Of a stretch of DNA of 64,000 bases, positions 24,525 to 40,466 are shown piece after piece (positions within the stretch are counted from its first letter, which is position 1; every line of letters begins with the position of its first letter). The position numbers were made by a program, and so were the translations under genes. Source of the stretch: Rhytidiadelphus loreus (Eukaryota; Streptophyta; Bryopsida; Hypnales; Hylocomiaceae); contig OX344762.1 of NCBI GenBank assembly GCA_947034895.1, positions 75,324,981 through 75,388,980 on the forward strand, read 5' to 3'. A model generated the notes under the pieces. It made no database searches. It was not told the origin of the DNA and worked only from the letters and a program-made list of their open reading frames with translations.

Positions 24525-24757
24525 GGAAAGTACCCCTCTTTATTTCAGTATTGTTTCAATATTGTTTCAAACTATTCACAATAGAGTATTGAAAGTATAC
24601 TGTGTCAAAACTGCAAACAGTATGCAACAATGCTGTTGCAATGGGGAGATTGCATTTTCACCTAAACTAAACTGCTGCAATACTGCAACAATATACTTTC
24701 AATTCTCTATTGTGAACAGTTTGAAACAATACTGAAACCGAATGGGGGGCTTTTTCT
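24525..24757. mobile_element. Foldback MITE
   Basis: About 233 bp with roughly 70-bp imperfect inverted arms: TTTCAGTATTGTTTCAA and CACAATAGAG on the left are mirrored by CTCTATTGTG and TTGAAACAATACTGAAA on the right. The outer ends, GAAAGTACCCCTC and GGGGGGCTTTTTC, also pair loosely. It has no coding content and no clear target duplication. Confidence 0.75.
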
Positions 24758-25219
24758 CGATGAGTAGCGTCTTTGGTGAAGTCATCCAAATAAACACTTA
24801 GTTAATCTTTGCAACAAAATTACAAGGTTAATAGTGTCTTATAAATGACTTTCTAAAAAACTATAGAGATGAACCATATACCTATTCATCCTAGAAAAAT
24901 GCATAAATGAATGTAAAATCAATTGACTTTTAGCTTAAAAGTAGAATTGAAAAATGAAATCATTACTCAAAGCAACAAATAAAGTTGTAACAATCTTCAA
25001 ATCTTTAAATTGCATGCCAACCAATTACACTCAAAGATGTCAAGACTTTTGATCTCAATAAATATTCATAAATTATTTTTCCCCTAAAGTCTTCTATTAA
25101 TCAAAATAGATTTTTGCATTGGCATTTTGTCACATGTTCCTATGAATGCAATTCTTGACAATATTTTATGAAACTTTCATATGAAGTGGGGATTTTTTCT
25201 AGCTTTCCAATGAGCCAAA

Positions 25220-26434
25220 TGGAAAAAAAATTACTTTGTGGTTTGAGATTTAACATCAATTATTTTATTTCCCTAAAATTTTGTGTAGCTAAATTTATTT
25301 ATTTTTAAATTTCTTTTGCAAGTTAGGAAAACTAATTAGCTTTCTAGAAATATAATTATTATTCTAATTGATGCCCAAGAACAAAAGTTATGCCATTCAA
25401 ACCAAATAATAGGTGAGGTTGGGCAACAAAAAATTTAAAAATAAAAATTTAAAAACATTAAATAAATAGAAAAATATTTAAAAAGTCACCAATCTGATGT
25501 GGCACCAATAGTGCCACATCAAATTTGGGGAAAAAAAATTCCCTAATTATACCAAAATTGCACAAAAGGGTGCACATTAGCAACCTTTGGAAAGATTCAG
25601 ATTTTTTGTAATGTTATTGTTGTTCTTAACTGGAGTGATACAGTCAATATAATTAATAAGAATAATTTTTTTTTTAAATAAATAAATTTTTTAAATAATA
25701 AGAATTATTATTATTATTATTTTAAATATTAATATTTAATGTGGCAGTCTCTTGGCCCCGTTGATAGACAGATTTCAGATTGTCCATAGAGTTCCCACGT
25801 CTGGAAACTCGCAGTCTTCTAGAGACTCAAAATTTTCCTTAATGATTCAGTTCACTTGTTAGAACAACCTTACCGTTGGATTAGTGTAATCTAATTCCAT
25901 CTTAGAAATATCAACAATTTAGTTTTTCTTAACAATTTTATTTTTAATAATTATTTCTTACTTGCCTTTTTTTTAAAGAATGAAAATCAAGACATTCTCA
26001 TACTATTCTAGTGCAAGATCCTATTAATGGTTTAATATGCAAAAAAAAAAGAGTTTAAGACATTAGATGGGATTCCGGGGGGCTGGAGGGCCGTTTCGGC
26101 GCCGTTCCAAGCTCCGTTCCCCGGGAACCCCATCGAACGCAACGGCAGATTTTTTTTTTTCAAAAAAAAAAAAAAAAAAAAATTTAAGTCCTTAAAATGA
26201 AAAACAAAGTTAATTTTTTTTTTTTTTTTTAAAAACTCTGATCTGGCAGTTGCTTGGCCAAGTTAGTACAAGCGGAGAACAACAGGTATTGGCGGGTTTC
26301 AAACTGGTTTTGACTAGGGAACTCACAGCCCTCCCCGATGGCTGAATCCCATCTAATGCTTTTACTCTTTGCATTAGAAACGGCCATTTTGAGTGGTTTT
26401 TGACCAAAAAATAAATTCTTTGGGACTTTTGGGG
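25220..26434. mobile_element. Decayed TTAA-type element with a nested MITE
   Basis: Scattered matches to the 924-bp TTAA element occur in order: the GATGCCCAAGAACAAAAGTTAT segment near 25370, TTGTTAGAACAACCTTACCG near 25857, and the terminal GGGACTTTTGGGGTCAA at 26424. The boundary TTAA has mutated. The copy is interrupted by the CATTAG-ended element at 26061-26358, so it is the older insertion. Confidence 0.6.
26061..26358. mobile_element. CATTAG-ended MITE, copy 1
   Basis: 298 bp with perfect 15-bp ends CATTAGATGGGATTC / GAATCCCATCTAATG. The interior has long A and T runs (about 26150-26182 and 26213-26230) between GC-rich arms that include CAGCCCTCCCCGA near the right end. A related element lies at 55654-55969 and a shorter relative at 35406-35693. 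No target duplication could be fixed. Confidence 0.8.
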
Positions 26435-26559
26435 TCAACTCAATTTTTACAATTCTTGAAAATGAAAAAATAAATAGAATCTAGATGGTTTTTAACAACA
26501 ATTTAACCTTTGAAAGTGCCATGTTTCAATTCCATGTTAGAATAATGAAAGGATATGCA

Positions 26560-27570
26560 AAAGAATTTTTTTGAACTTTGGCCATATAGATTGCAAGATA
26601 TTTGTGTTTACAATGGAAAAAACAAATATTTTTTGCAACTTGCTTTATTAGATTTTGAAAACTTTGAATCTTTTTAATTTAAATTTTTGCATCTATGGAG
26701 TTTGAATTCTTTTTAAATTATCATGAGAAATTGAATTAAGATTCTAGGAATTTTTTTTCTTAATCAAAGTAAGGCAATTCTTATTCTTTAAAAATTTGAT
26801 AAGTAGAAGTAGGTTTGAGATAGAAGGAAAAGCTAAATTGTTAATAGTTCTAAGATGAAATCAAAACATATTCATTTCAATGGTGGGATTGTTTTAACAA
26901 TCTAATTTAAGATTGTGGAACTTATATTTTTTGATAAATGTGTAAATCAAGATAAGAAAACAAATTCCATATGTTATTTTAAAAAAAAGATGATTTAATT
27001 TTCTACAAATCAAATAGGTCTCTCATGAGGGTTGCTATTATGTGAGCCTAAGAGCATGAGCACATGAGCCTAAAAGACAAGACACCTATGTTATAGGTGT
27101 CTATATTATAGAGACCTTTTATGATTATTTGTAACTATGATGTAGATACATATACTATAGGTGTTAACATTATGAGCACCTTCAATGGTTGTAGTATATT
27201 TATTTATATATATACTCAAAGCTCACATGCTCACATGCAAAAATACTCCCTCTATTTTTTTTAAAGATCCATGTTTCTTTTGTGTTCTATAAAGGAAATA
27301 TAGGTCTTTTTTCAAAAATAGAGGTAGTATTGTCTGTCTAATTTTTATTTTTTTATTTTCAAATTTTTGTGGTTTTGTGTTTTTGTCCAATAAACTAAAA
27401 ATAGAGATTATTGTGGCATAAGTTGCATAACTTTTCCTTGGTACCAATTGAAATAAAAATTATATTTCCAAAAGCTAATTTTTTTTTTTATCTTAAAAAA
27501 ATTTAGGCCAAAATTTGAGATCATTGAAACCTACATGAACTTCCTTTTTGTCTTCTGAAGGGACAAACGA
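26560..27570. mobile_element. Second decayed TTAA-type element (opposite orientation)
   Basis: Matches to the reverse orientation of the family occur in order: ATAGATTGCAAGATATTTG (about 26586), AAGTAGAAGTAGGTTTGAGA (26802), CTAAATTGTTAATAG (26833) and CATAACTTTTCCTTGG with ATTGAAATAAAAATTATAT (27427). The ends are lost. It contains a Stowaway-like insertion at 27246-27327. Confidence 0.55.
27246..27327. mobile_element. Stowaway-like MITE
   Basis: 82 bp beginning CTCCCTCTATTTTT and ending AAAAATAGAGGTAG, with TA on both sides. Ends and target site match the plant Stowaway (Tc1/mariner) group. Confidence 0.8.
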
Positions 27571-32172
<4,602 letters not shown>

Positions 32173-32588
32173 CCTGGAAGATGCTTCTCTTTCTGTGGAC
32201 AGCGCAACAGTTGGGCAAGGACTGGGCATGATTGAGAGAGCCCTGCAAAAAGTCCTTGGCCACCATTAAGAGTGGCATTGAGCTTGCACGAGGATGATTG
32301 CTGCTAGAGGTTGGTTTTCAAAAACTGCCTTGAGTTTTGATATGATGTTTGGAGACCGGCTTGGAAGAAGAGATTATGGTTTTGAGAGCTTGTTAAGTAC
32401 GCGCCTGGAGAATTTATGAGGATTTGTGAAGGGCGCCATTGCTTTCATGCCTCCTTGGTTTTCACTTGGCCATGAAATGGAAGTGCTGCTAGGGTGTTGA
32501 TGTTAGAGCAGCATCGCAGCGGGAGTTATATTGACCACCATTGCTTGATCCAAGGAGGTGCTTGCATCTATTAATTTATCCTTTTCAG

Positions 32589-32639
32589 GCAGTCTTCAAC
32601 ACAATTGAAGTTCGTCGATTCCGTGGAGACACATCCTGA
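32589..32639 (+). CDS. Possible last exon of the CDC5-like gene
   Basis: After TTTATCCTTTTCAG an in-frame stretch AVFNTIEVRRFRGDTS ends in TGA. It joins at phase 0 to the donor CAC|GTAAGT at 32160. It has no similarity that I recognise to other CDC5 C-termini, so the alternative is a stop at 32172 in the unspliced frame. Confidence 0.35.
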   Translation, partial: AVFNTIEVRRFRGDTS

Positions 32640-33349
32640 GCAGAAGTGAAGAGACTGCTTAGTCTATGGTTTGAGATGTTAGTGACTGCCATCTATTTCT
32701 GCCAATTTTCTGAGAGTCAGTGATGTGCAGGCAGGCATCAATGCCATATGTTCTGCGTGGCTTTTCCTTTTGTACGTAGAAGCTGAGTATCCGTCCTACC
32801 ACCGTCCTCCGTAAATTCGTTTGAAGGAACCGGCAATCTATGGGTCCGTAGACCGTTTGGTTTGAACCTCATGTGTTCTCTTTACAACTTGTAATTTTCT
32901 CTCACTAATTCTGTTTTGCAGTAGAAACATTTTAGTTTTTTGCAATTTCTGTCGTCAGGGTTGTGCTTTTATTACACTCCCATGCTACAATGTAGGTACT
33001 TTCACGGTAGCTGTGTTGTAACGGTTGCGATGCAGATTTATAGGCTTATTCTGTTAAACAAGATTCGTGATAGCACTTATTTATAGGGGTCTTTGATATT
33101 TTATCGAGGTGACCATCAATGGTATGTGTTGCATGTGTGCAATGCATGCTTCAACTTCAGGTTCAGAGTTTTTAAATTTATGACTGCTGAAATTGAGAAT
33201 GTGTTTTTATTATTAATCAGAACACGTTGGTTGCAACTTTTGTCCACTGAAAAACGTTCCAGAAAATTGTGCAATCGTTCCAACGGTATGTCCTATCTCA
33301 CGTCATTGAAAAACTGTTCTACATATTGAAGTCGTTTTTAACCCCTTAA
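32640..33349. other. 3' flank of CDC5 gene and spacer
   Basis: Probable 3' untranslated region followed by spacer up to the TTAA element. There is no supported gene. Confidence 0.35.
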
Positions 33350-34257
33350 CCCCTAAAGGCCCAAGGCCCTAAATCACTCAAAACTGCCACTTCTACTTCG
33401 TTTGTCCAAAAAACCAAAAAAAATACTTGTTTTGGAATTGAACCGTAGGGTCTTGAACTTTACTTGTTTGAGATTATGTGGTAAAAATTTCATGAAGTTT
33501 GATGGTATAGATTGAGAGACATGAGCATTCAAAGTTGAAAAAACAATTTTTTTTGAACACTAGATTGCAATTTTAGATGACTTGATTGCTATTTGTGGAA
33601 AAAATGTGCACTATGGAATTTGAATTAAAAATTTATTGTGTTGAAGAATTGGGTTGGGAGTTTAGGAAAAAAAACTCAAAAAATAAAGACTTTATTTTCA
33701 TACTTCAAAAAAATTGTCAAGTAGAAGTAGGTCTAAGATTGAAAGAAAAACTAAATTGTTAATAGCTCTTAGATGGGATTAAAATACAATAGTCCCAACG
33801 GTGAGATTGTTCTAGCAAGAAAATTTAACCTTTTCAAAAAAGAAAATTTGAATAAATTTGAAAATTGCATTCTGAAATGAATCTTATGAGTTATTTTTTC
33901 AAAAAGATGCTTAGATTGCCCAAAAAGTAAGATTGTTCGTAACTTTCACATCACTAATCAAAATGGAATGAATCAAAGCTTCAGATGTAGAAAAAAACAT
34001 AATCTTTGAGAAAAAAAATTTAATTAAATTTATTTTGAATTTTTGCAATATTTTTTGTATTGCCCGCTGAGTTTCTAGGCTTTTTGTTGTATAACTTTTG
34101 CTTCCACGCACTGATTGGAATAAAAATTATATTCCCACAAAGATTATCAGCTTTTCTATCTTCAAAAAAAGTTTCAAAAAATTAGGGTAAAATTTCAGCC
34201 ATAGGAACCTACCCAAATTCCAAATTGTCCCCCAAGGGGACAATGGGACTTTAGGGG
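33350..34257. mobile_element. TTAA-bounded non-autonomous element, copy B
   Basis: 908 bp between TTAA at 33346-33349 and 34258-34261. The left end is CCCCTAAAGGCCCA; the right end, reversed, is CCCCTAAAGTCCCATTG. It is the inverse of copy A along its whole length, including the TTGTCCCCCAAGGGGACAA palindrome beside the right end. It has no coding content. Confidence 0.87.
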
Positions 34258-34550
34258 TTAACGCCTTGATCCTTTTTCTAATTTTGGCACATTTTTGCTT
34301 ATATCTTTCTACAGAAATATCATTTACTGGAATTTCATGAAATTGATTGTTAAAGAAGGTTGTCTTTTCAAGATTCAAGTGTTACATTGGATGAATGAAA
34401 AGTTAGTTGAACAAAATAGCACCTCGAAGCCATATGTTCATCGTCCAAAATATGAATGTCGGAGCGCTTAAGGGTTAATGAAACCTTGATAAATTGGAAA
34501 AAGGATGAGTTTTTACTTTATTTTTGCAAATTCTCCTCAAATTTCCTTAT

Positions 34551-34757
34551 AACTTGTAAAGTTCCATTGTCTCCTTTGGAGACAAAATGGATTTTCCTTT
34601 TAACCTATAAAGTTCCATTGTCTCCTTTGGGGACAAATGGATTTTCCTTTGAACATGTAAAGTTCCATTGTCTCCTTTAGGGACAAAATGGATTTTCCTT
34701 TGAACATGTAAAGTTCCATAGTCTCCTTTGGGGACAAAATGGATTTTGGATAGGCTC
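34551..34757. repeat. Four-copy 50/51-bp tandem repeat with internal palindromes
   Basis: AAAGTTCCATTGTCTCC recurs at 34558, 34609, 34659 and 34710 (third change in the last copy: CATAGTCTCC). Each unit holds a hairpin TGTCTCCTTTGGAGACA or its variant. This echoes the TTGTCCCC..GGGGACAA palindrome at the ends of the TTAA elements just upstream, so the array may come from an element end. Frames over it encode a 17-residue repeat only because the period is near 51. Confidence 0.88.
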
Positions 34758-35405
34758 AAATAGTCTCCATTTTGTGTAATGGTTTTTGAAACTTTTTTTG
34801 GAGATGCGATTTAATGAGAGCTTCATGCGTATGCAATTACTTCGCAAGCTTACGTTCATTTTTATGAAAAACAAGGGAGAGGAGGCAACTCGGGCATGGT
34901 TTCTGTGAGTTAATTGGGAGAAAGGTAGGTGTTGGGCACCAGACTTCAAGCGCATGTAGTGGCGTAAGAGTTCCCTCTCTGCGCTTCTCTTATACCTACC
35001 AAAAATTTTCAATATTTTGAATTTCTTGATCAATTTCACGTTACACACACTTCTAATGCTCATTGCATATTGAATGCCAAGAGAAATTAGAGGCCCCAAA
35101 GTCAATTTTGAAACATTTCGAACCCAGTTACAACGGGAATTACAAAGTTTTCATATTGCCCCAAATTACTAGAATCACTAAAATTTCTAACCACAAAGTA
35201 CACAACAAATCTATTTGAGCACTTCATTCTAGCAATCAGAGAAAAAATCAAGAGGCAATTGCTAAATAAGTACAACCTAGCTCTAGAAATCTATCCTACA
35301 AACGCTTGTAGTACTTCACTATGGCTATCTAACTTGTTCTCTTAATGCAATTTTAACAAAATTACACTATATACTCATTAATTTCTCACCACTGAGCACA
35401 TCATG
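34758..35405. other. Spacer, no supported gene
   Basis: Sequence between the tandem repeat and the next MITE. A 142-codon minus-strand open frame runs out of the repeat and lacks any family motif. Confidence 0.3.
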
Positions 35406-35693
35406 CATTAGGTGAGATTTCAGGGGTCCGGGAGACTGTGAGTTCACGGGGAGTTCACGGACTATGAACTCTCTGTGAACTATAATCAAATGTGGCTAGA
35501 AGGCGGCCATGTCAATTTTAATATTTTATTAATATTTTAATATTTTTTGTATTAACTATTAATTTTTAATTTTTATTAATTTTTTTTATTTAATATTTTT
35601 TTAATATTTTAAAATTATGACTACACTTTGTTGTTCACAGCAAGGGGAACAACCCTAAAACAAGCTTCCATACCCCTCAAATCTCCCCTAATG
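35406..35693. mobile_element. CATTAG-ended MITE, shorter relative
   Basis: 288 bp with ends CATTAGGTGAGATTTCAGGG and, reversed, CATTAGGGGAGATTTGAGGG. The interior is A/T homopolymer-rich, as in the elements at 26061 and 55654. No target duplication was fixed. Confidence 0.75.
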
Positions 35694-36778
35694 CAAGGAA
35701 ATGGCAAAAATTAGACTTCCTAAACATCCCAACACAAAAGTTCCTTCTCCTCTTTAGTTTGCTGTCTAAAGAATGGCCAATTCACAAGCAAATTGTTTGT
35801 AGGAATTTACTCACTTGCAAGAGCACAGATGCCAAAGAAGAAGAGAATCACAAGTCAAAAGGTATACTTCTTCTTCCTCAAAACTTCACATGAAATTACA
35901 CATTTTATTTTTTTTCCTAATCTACTTGTCTTTTAACTTCTATAGCTTACTTGGGATGGATTGTCAGTGCAATGCAATTGCCTCTTCCAAATGCAAGTGG
36001 CAACAACAAATGACAATCCTCCCATTCCACAACAGAATCCAATTCCATCCCTTGCACCAATTCAAGCTATGAACTACCCAACACCTCTCTTTGTACTACT
36101 TGCACTTCACTTGCATCTAAACCACAATGATCAAAATCAATACATTGGAAATTATGACCAAAATTTCTTTGATAGACAAGAAATGCTACTTAAAGGTAGA
36201 AAATTGAGTTGTAAGGAACTATCTTGAGGAGGATGAAATTCTTAAAGGTTCGCATATATTCCAATGAAGAAATGAGGACCCTTAAAGACTTGTATTGACC
36301 TCCTAAGCACTATAAATTCTATACAAATTCAATACAATGATAGAGAGAAGCATATTGCACAAAAGGATAATTTTAGCATTCAAGGCATTGGACCATCAAA
36401 AAGGAGGCATAGGTCAATACTAGAGCAAGTGCAACAAACTCTAATGACAAGGCTTCAATCACATAGTTTACAAAGTGCGGGTAGCGAAGGGAGTAAGGGG
36501 AGAATGAGAGCGTCCTCAACCAACCTTCATGCAACCCCTAGTGAGCCTTCTTCTCCCATTATTCAATAGCAAGCTTAGCCCCTAGAAAGGAAAGAAGACT
36601 AGGTTTTTTTATAGGAATGGAGGGGTGATATGGGAAGATTTTAGAATAATAATGCTCACAATGAAGTTGAAGAAGGGACAATGGGGTGTAGTAGCTGGAA
36701 CACAATTATGATTCTTTGTTCAATTGAAGTATATGTGAGGAAGGTTTTCATGGTTGACAACCTCAATGTCAACCAAGA
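35694..36778. other. AT-rich spacer upstream of the transposase relic
   Basis: Open frames of 84-88 codons near 35815-36227 have low-complexity composition and no motifs. This may be the leading part of the same decayed transposon, but I cannot show its end. Confidence 0.3.
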
Positions 36779-37464
36779 ATGGTTCCAATTCCTATACTAA
36801 ATTTTGATAGTGGAAAGGAATTACAATTGGAGTATGGCACATTAGAATCAAGTGAAGAAGAAAAACAAGACTTTGACATCAAAGGTGATGTTGATACCAA
36901 TAACATAAAATATGTGTACTATGATTGTATTTGGACCAAAAATTTCATAATGTACAACTTGGAACCCCAAGGATTTCTAGGGGCTTTGGGAACAAATATT
37001 TTTTGGCACTACTTCCTTACGTTCATGAATTAATTTTAAGTGTTTTGGCCAACCTGGATTTTACAAGACATTTTTGCAAAGACAAACCATTATGCCAAAA
37101 TTATAAATATGGACATGAATACTTTGGGAAGGCCACATTAGGAGCCATTTTCTATGCCCAACTATTTAAACACTAATGTCCCGGAATCAATTTCAATTGT
37201 TGACTAGATGTTTGCATATGATTGACCATCAAGGTATGAGAGGGATAAAACAAGGCCATAATATTAAAAAATGGGGAAAATTAGATGGTTGTTAAATGTA
37301 ATTTGAAATAATTACAAGAGAGCATGGAAGGTGAATAAACATGTCACTATCGACGAAATAATAATTCTATATAAGGCACATATTGCCCAACTTGGCAATA
37401 TATGTCCTAAAAGCACTGGAAGTGGGGTTTGAAAATGTGATGCTTCTCAAACTCGGAATCAAAG
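36779..37464 (+). pseudogene. piggyBac-type transposase relic, 5' part
   Basis: The stretch is broken by stops and frameshifts. An acidic N-terminal part (SSEEEKQDFD) is followed by TNHYA (a piggyBac landmark), KMGKIRWLL and then HVTIDE with its catalytic-type Asp at 37352-37354, followed by CPKSTGSG and CDAS. This order (TN-YA, dKl-KirpLL, IDE, CDAS) matches the DDE_Tnp_1_7 domain of piggyBac transposases. The reading is cut at 37464 by the 14.5-kb Mutator-like element and resumes after it at 51963-51972. As a gene it is dead. Confidence 0.72.
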
Positions 37465-38414
37465 GGACGATGCTATTTTGCATGCGTAGAGCGGTGAGCG
37501 GTGAGCGTACGATTGCAAGCGTAGAACGCAAAAAGTTTGATAATTTCTTGAAACAGGCAATAAAGTGAAAGTTTAGGGTTTTTTAAGAAGGAGGAATTCT
37601 TAAATTAGTATTAATGATGGACCTATGACCATAGAATATTTTGCAAAATTTTTCTGCATAAAAAGTGTAAGTTGGCCAAATATGTATTTTAAGGTTGAGG
37701 AAATATGCAAGTTTCAAGATGAAGGGTCTATAACCGTGGAGTCTAGGGATACGAATTATCAAAATATATAATCTTTGTGGTCGTGAATGTAAGCGCCATG
37801 GAAACAAGAAATGGTGGATATTGTGAGGGACAAAAGAGATTTCTTTGCAAGAGAGGTGTTCAAGAGAGTTCTAGAGAGGGAAAGAGGGAGTAAGAGAGTT
37901 CAAGAGAGGGACAATTGGTATGGAGGATTTACATAATTTGAGAGATGGGGGCCCAAGGTTAGATTAAAGAAGATCAAGGCATTAGATAGGGAAAGCAAAG
38001 GAAATAAGCGAGGGTTATCTAGATGTTTTCTTTGGGGACAGAGATTGGAAGTGGAGAAGTTAAGGGTTAATTGGAGGAACAATTAAGGAGTGGGTTTAAA
38101 GTGGGAGAAAGAGACGGATATTGAGACCAGGAAAGGATGTTGTTTAGTTTAGGAAAAATTCTACAAACGATAAGGAGGGTTGGTATGAGGTTTTCAGATC
38201 TGTTGGAGGGAGACGTACTTGGGTTTAGGTTTAAGGTAGAGAATAGGAAGGAGCAGGGTTGTTCGCTGCGATAGCGCGACACCGCGACAGACAGACGTCG
38301 CGCGACGTCTAGTAGAGCCCGCGCGACGTCACGAAAAGTCAAATTTACCTTTGACTTTACAGGAAATTACCCCCCTCCAGGTGGATGCCACATGGCATCC
38401 ACTTGGCAAACTGG

Positions 38415-39006
38415 AGGGCGCGTACGGGTAGGAGAGTGCGGATAGGGGTGACTGAGGGTGGGCGACTGCGGGTGGGCGACTGCGGATTTCTGAGGGAGAC
38501 CGTGGGTGGGCGACTGCGGGTTTGGCAGGGAGACCGCGGGTTCAGGACGTGTTCTTGGGTGGGCGACCGCGGGACCGCCCGATCCGACTTCGGGTTTGAG
38601 GAGGGGCGACTGCGGGTCTGAAGACAGCGGGAATGGGCGACTGCGCGTTTTTGGAGCGCTGAAATGGGCGACTGCGCATCAAGGGCGACTGCGGATCGTG
38701 GGCGACCGCGGGTACCAACTAAACCATCCCGAAACTTGCACACGGGGTCGCCCACAAAGAAGTCTCTTCGACCCGCAGTCGCCCCCTACGCGCAGTCACC
38801 CTACTGGAGATTGAGTTTGCATTTTCCAGAAAATTAGTCTCCCTCCTTGACCCGCAGTCGCCCTACTGGAGATTGAGTTTGCATTTTCCAGAAAATTAGT
38901 CTCCCTCCTTGACCCGCAGTCGCCCCCTACGCGTAGTCGCCCTGATTCAAATGTGTTTTTTGCTTCGTCGATGACCCGCGGTCGCCCCTGACCCGAGGTC
39001 GCCCTA
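38415..39006. repeat. GGGCGACTGCGGG motif array, left cluster
   Basis: The core motif and variants (GGGCGACCGCGGG, GGGCGACTGCGCG) recur every 14-40 bp, first in the forward sense to about 38715, then in the reverse sense (CCCGCAGTCGCCC) to 39005. A 62-bp unit containing CTACTGGAGATTGAG is duplicated at 38801 and 38863. Open frames across it are composition artefacts. Confidence 0.9.
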
Positions 39007-39309
39007 AACCAACAACCAATCTGACCCAACACTAATTAGCATCTGCAACATATTCTAATTGATTTTTCCTTATCTCACATCCAAAATTGGTAATAAATGT
39101 TAGGCGTCAGTTCATATCAAAGACATAGCAAGGCAATGGAAGAATTATTCTCACAATGTGAAGGGTTTCCCAAACCCTAAACCCTAGACCCTAGACCTTG
39201 GAAAACAATAATACAACTTTTATCTAGAATCAAATCCTTAAACCTACATAAAATACTTACACATCCTACACGAGATGTAGTGTTTTAGACCTAAAACAGA
39301 ATCATGTCT

Positions 39310-39666
39310 TTTTTGTCTTGTTGAATTTGTAAACAAAATGGAGGAAGTAACATATGATTAAAGGGAATTAGAAACAATAAGGGAGAGGTCCAAAAAAAAA
39401 ACACCATCTCGTGAAACATGCCCAAATAAATCTAATCATGCCCAAATAAATCTAATTACACCTCCCCACTATTAGAATGTACATAAAACTTTCATTTGGA
39501 ACTTCTTGCCAAAGGAGTGTTGGAGAGCTAATGCAAAACCTAGGATTTGTTTGTCTTGTTGAATTTGTAAACAAAATGGAGGAAGTAACATATGATTAAA
39601 GGGAATTAGAAACAATAAGGGAGAGGGGTCCCAAAAAAAAAATTAATCTTGTGAAACATGCCCATA
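39310..39666. repeat. Direct repeat of about 115 bp
   Basis: TCTTGTTGAATTTGTAAAC through GTGAAACATGCCCA occurs at about 39315-39424 and again at about 39548-39663 with few changes, about 234 bp apart, between two motif clusters of the hAT element. Confidence 0.85.
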
Positions 39667-40266
39667 CCCGCAGTCGCCCTAGAACCCCAGGTCTGATTTT
39701 GGAAGTGATCTGGGGACCCGCAGTCGCCCCCTACGCGCAGTCGCCCTGATGGAAGGGGGGAGATTGCATTTTCGAAATTTTTGGTGTCTCCCACCTTGAC
39801 CCGCAGTCGCCCCCTACGCGCATTCGCCTTGATGGAAGGGGGGAGATTGCATTTTCGAAATTTTTGGTGTCTCCCACCTTGACCCGCAGTCGCCCCCTAC
39901 GCGCAGTTGCCCTGATAGAGGGCGGAAAAGTATTTGGTGTCTCCCTCCCCTTCCATATGGGCGACTGCGCGTAGGGGGCGACTACGGGTCAAGGAATTTG
40001 CATTTTCTCCTTGACCTGCAGTCGCCCCCTATGCGCAGTCGCCCTGATGGAGGGGGGATTTTGAAATGTGTTTCCCCCTCGAGGACCCGAGGTCGCCCTA
40101 ACCCGCGGTCGCCCTGATCCGAGGTCGCCCTCACCCGAGGTCGCCCTTGAAAGACGCGAGGGATCTTTGGACCGGACCCGCGGTCGCCCCACGCGCAGTC
40201 GCCCCATGCGCAATCGCCCTAGTATCCGTGTTAGGGTTAGCGCATGCGCCCCTGGCGACCGCGGGT
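39664..40266. repeat. CCCGCAGTCGCCC motif array, middle cluster
   Basis: Dozens of copies and variants (ACGCGCAGTCGCCC, CCCGAGGTCGCCC, CCCGCGGTCGCCC) are packed here. An 81-bp unit with GATGGAAGGGGGGAGATTGC repeats at 39751 and 39832. Motif sense flips near 39958-39990 and again at 40250. Confidence 0.9.
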
Positions 40267-40466
40267 ATTTCATGGGCTGTTCCAACCTGTGGTCCATAAT
40301 TTTCATAACTGCGCCTTGTAGTTCACCTACCTTGTAGTGGCTGAATGTGGGCCCAATGTTGTGGAGGTCTCGTGGTTTTTTTGGTTTCCCACAAACAGCC
40401 AACAATACAACAGACACTTCTTGTATACTTCAATGAACCCAAAATCTTTTCCATTAGTTTAGGATA

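Noticed and set aside
34547..34759. Open frames on both strands across the 50/51-bp tandem repeat
   Set aside because: The period is close to a multiple of three, so frames stay open by chance and give a 17-residue repeat without any known fold.
37465..38253. An LTR at the left of the nested region
   Set aside because: The matching end at 51.9 kb is inverted, not direct, so the unit is a DNA transposon and not an LTR retrotransposon.
39172..39197. Telomere-like AAACCCTAAACCCTAGACCC
   Set aside because: Only about four imperfect heptamers inside the hAT element; too short to call an interstitial telomere.
38357..40417. Long open frames of 78-142 codons in the GC-rich arrays
   Set aside because: They are by-products of the repeated motif lacking stop codons; they encode only Arg/Pro/Ser-rich low-complexity sequence on both strands.
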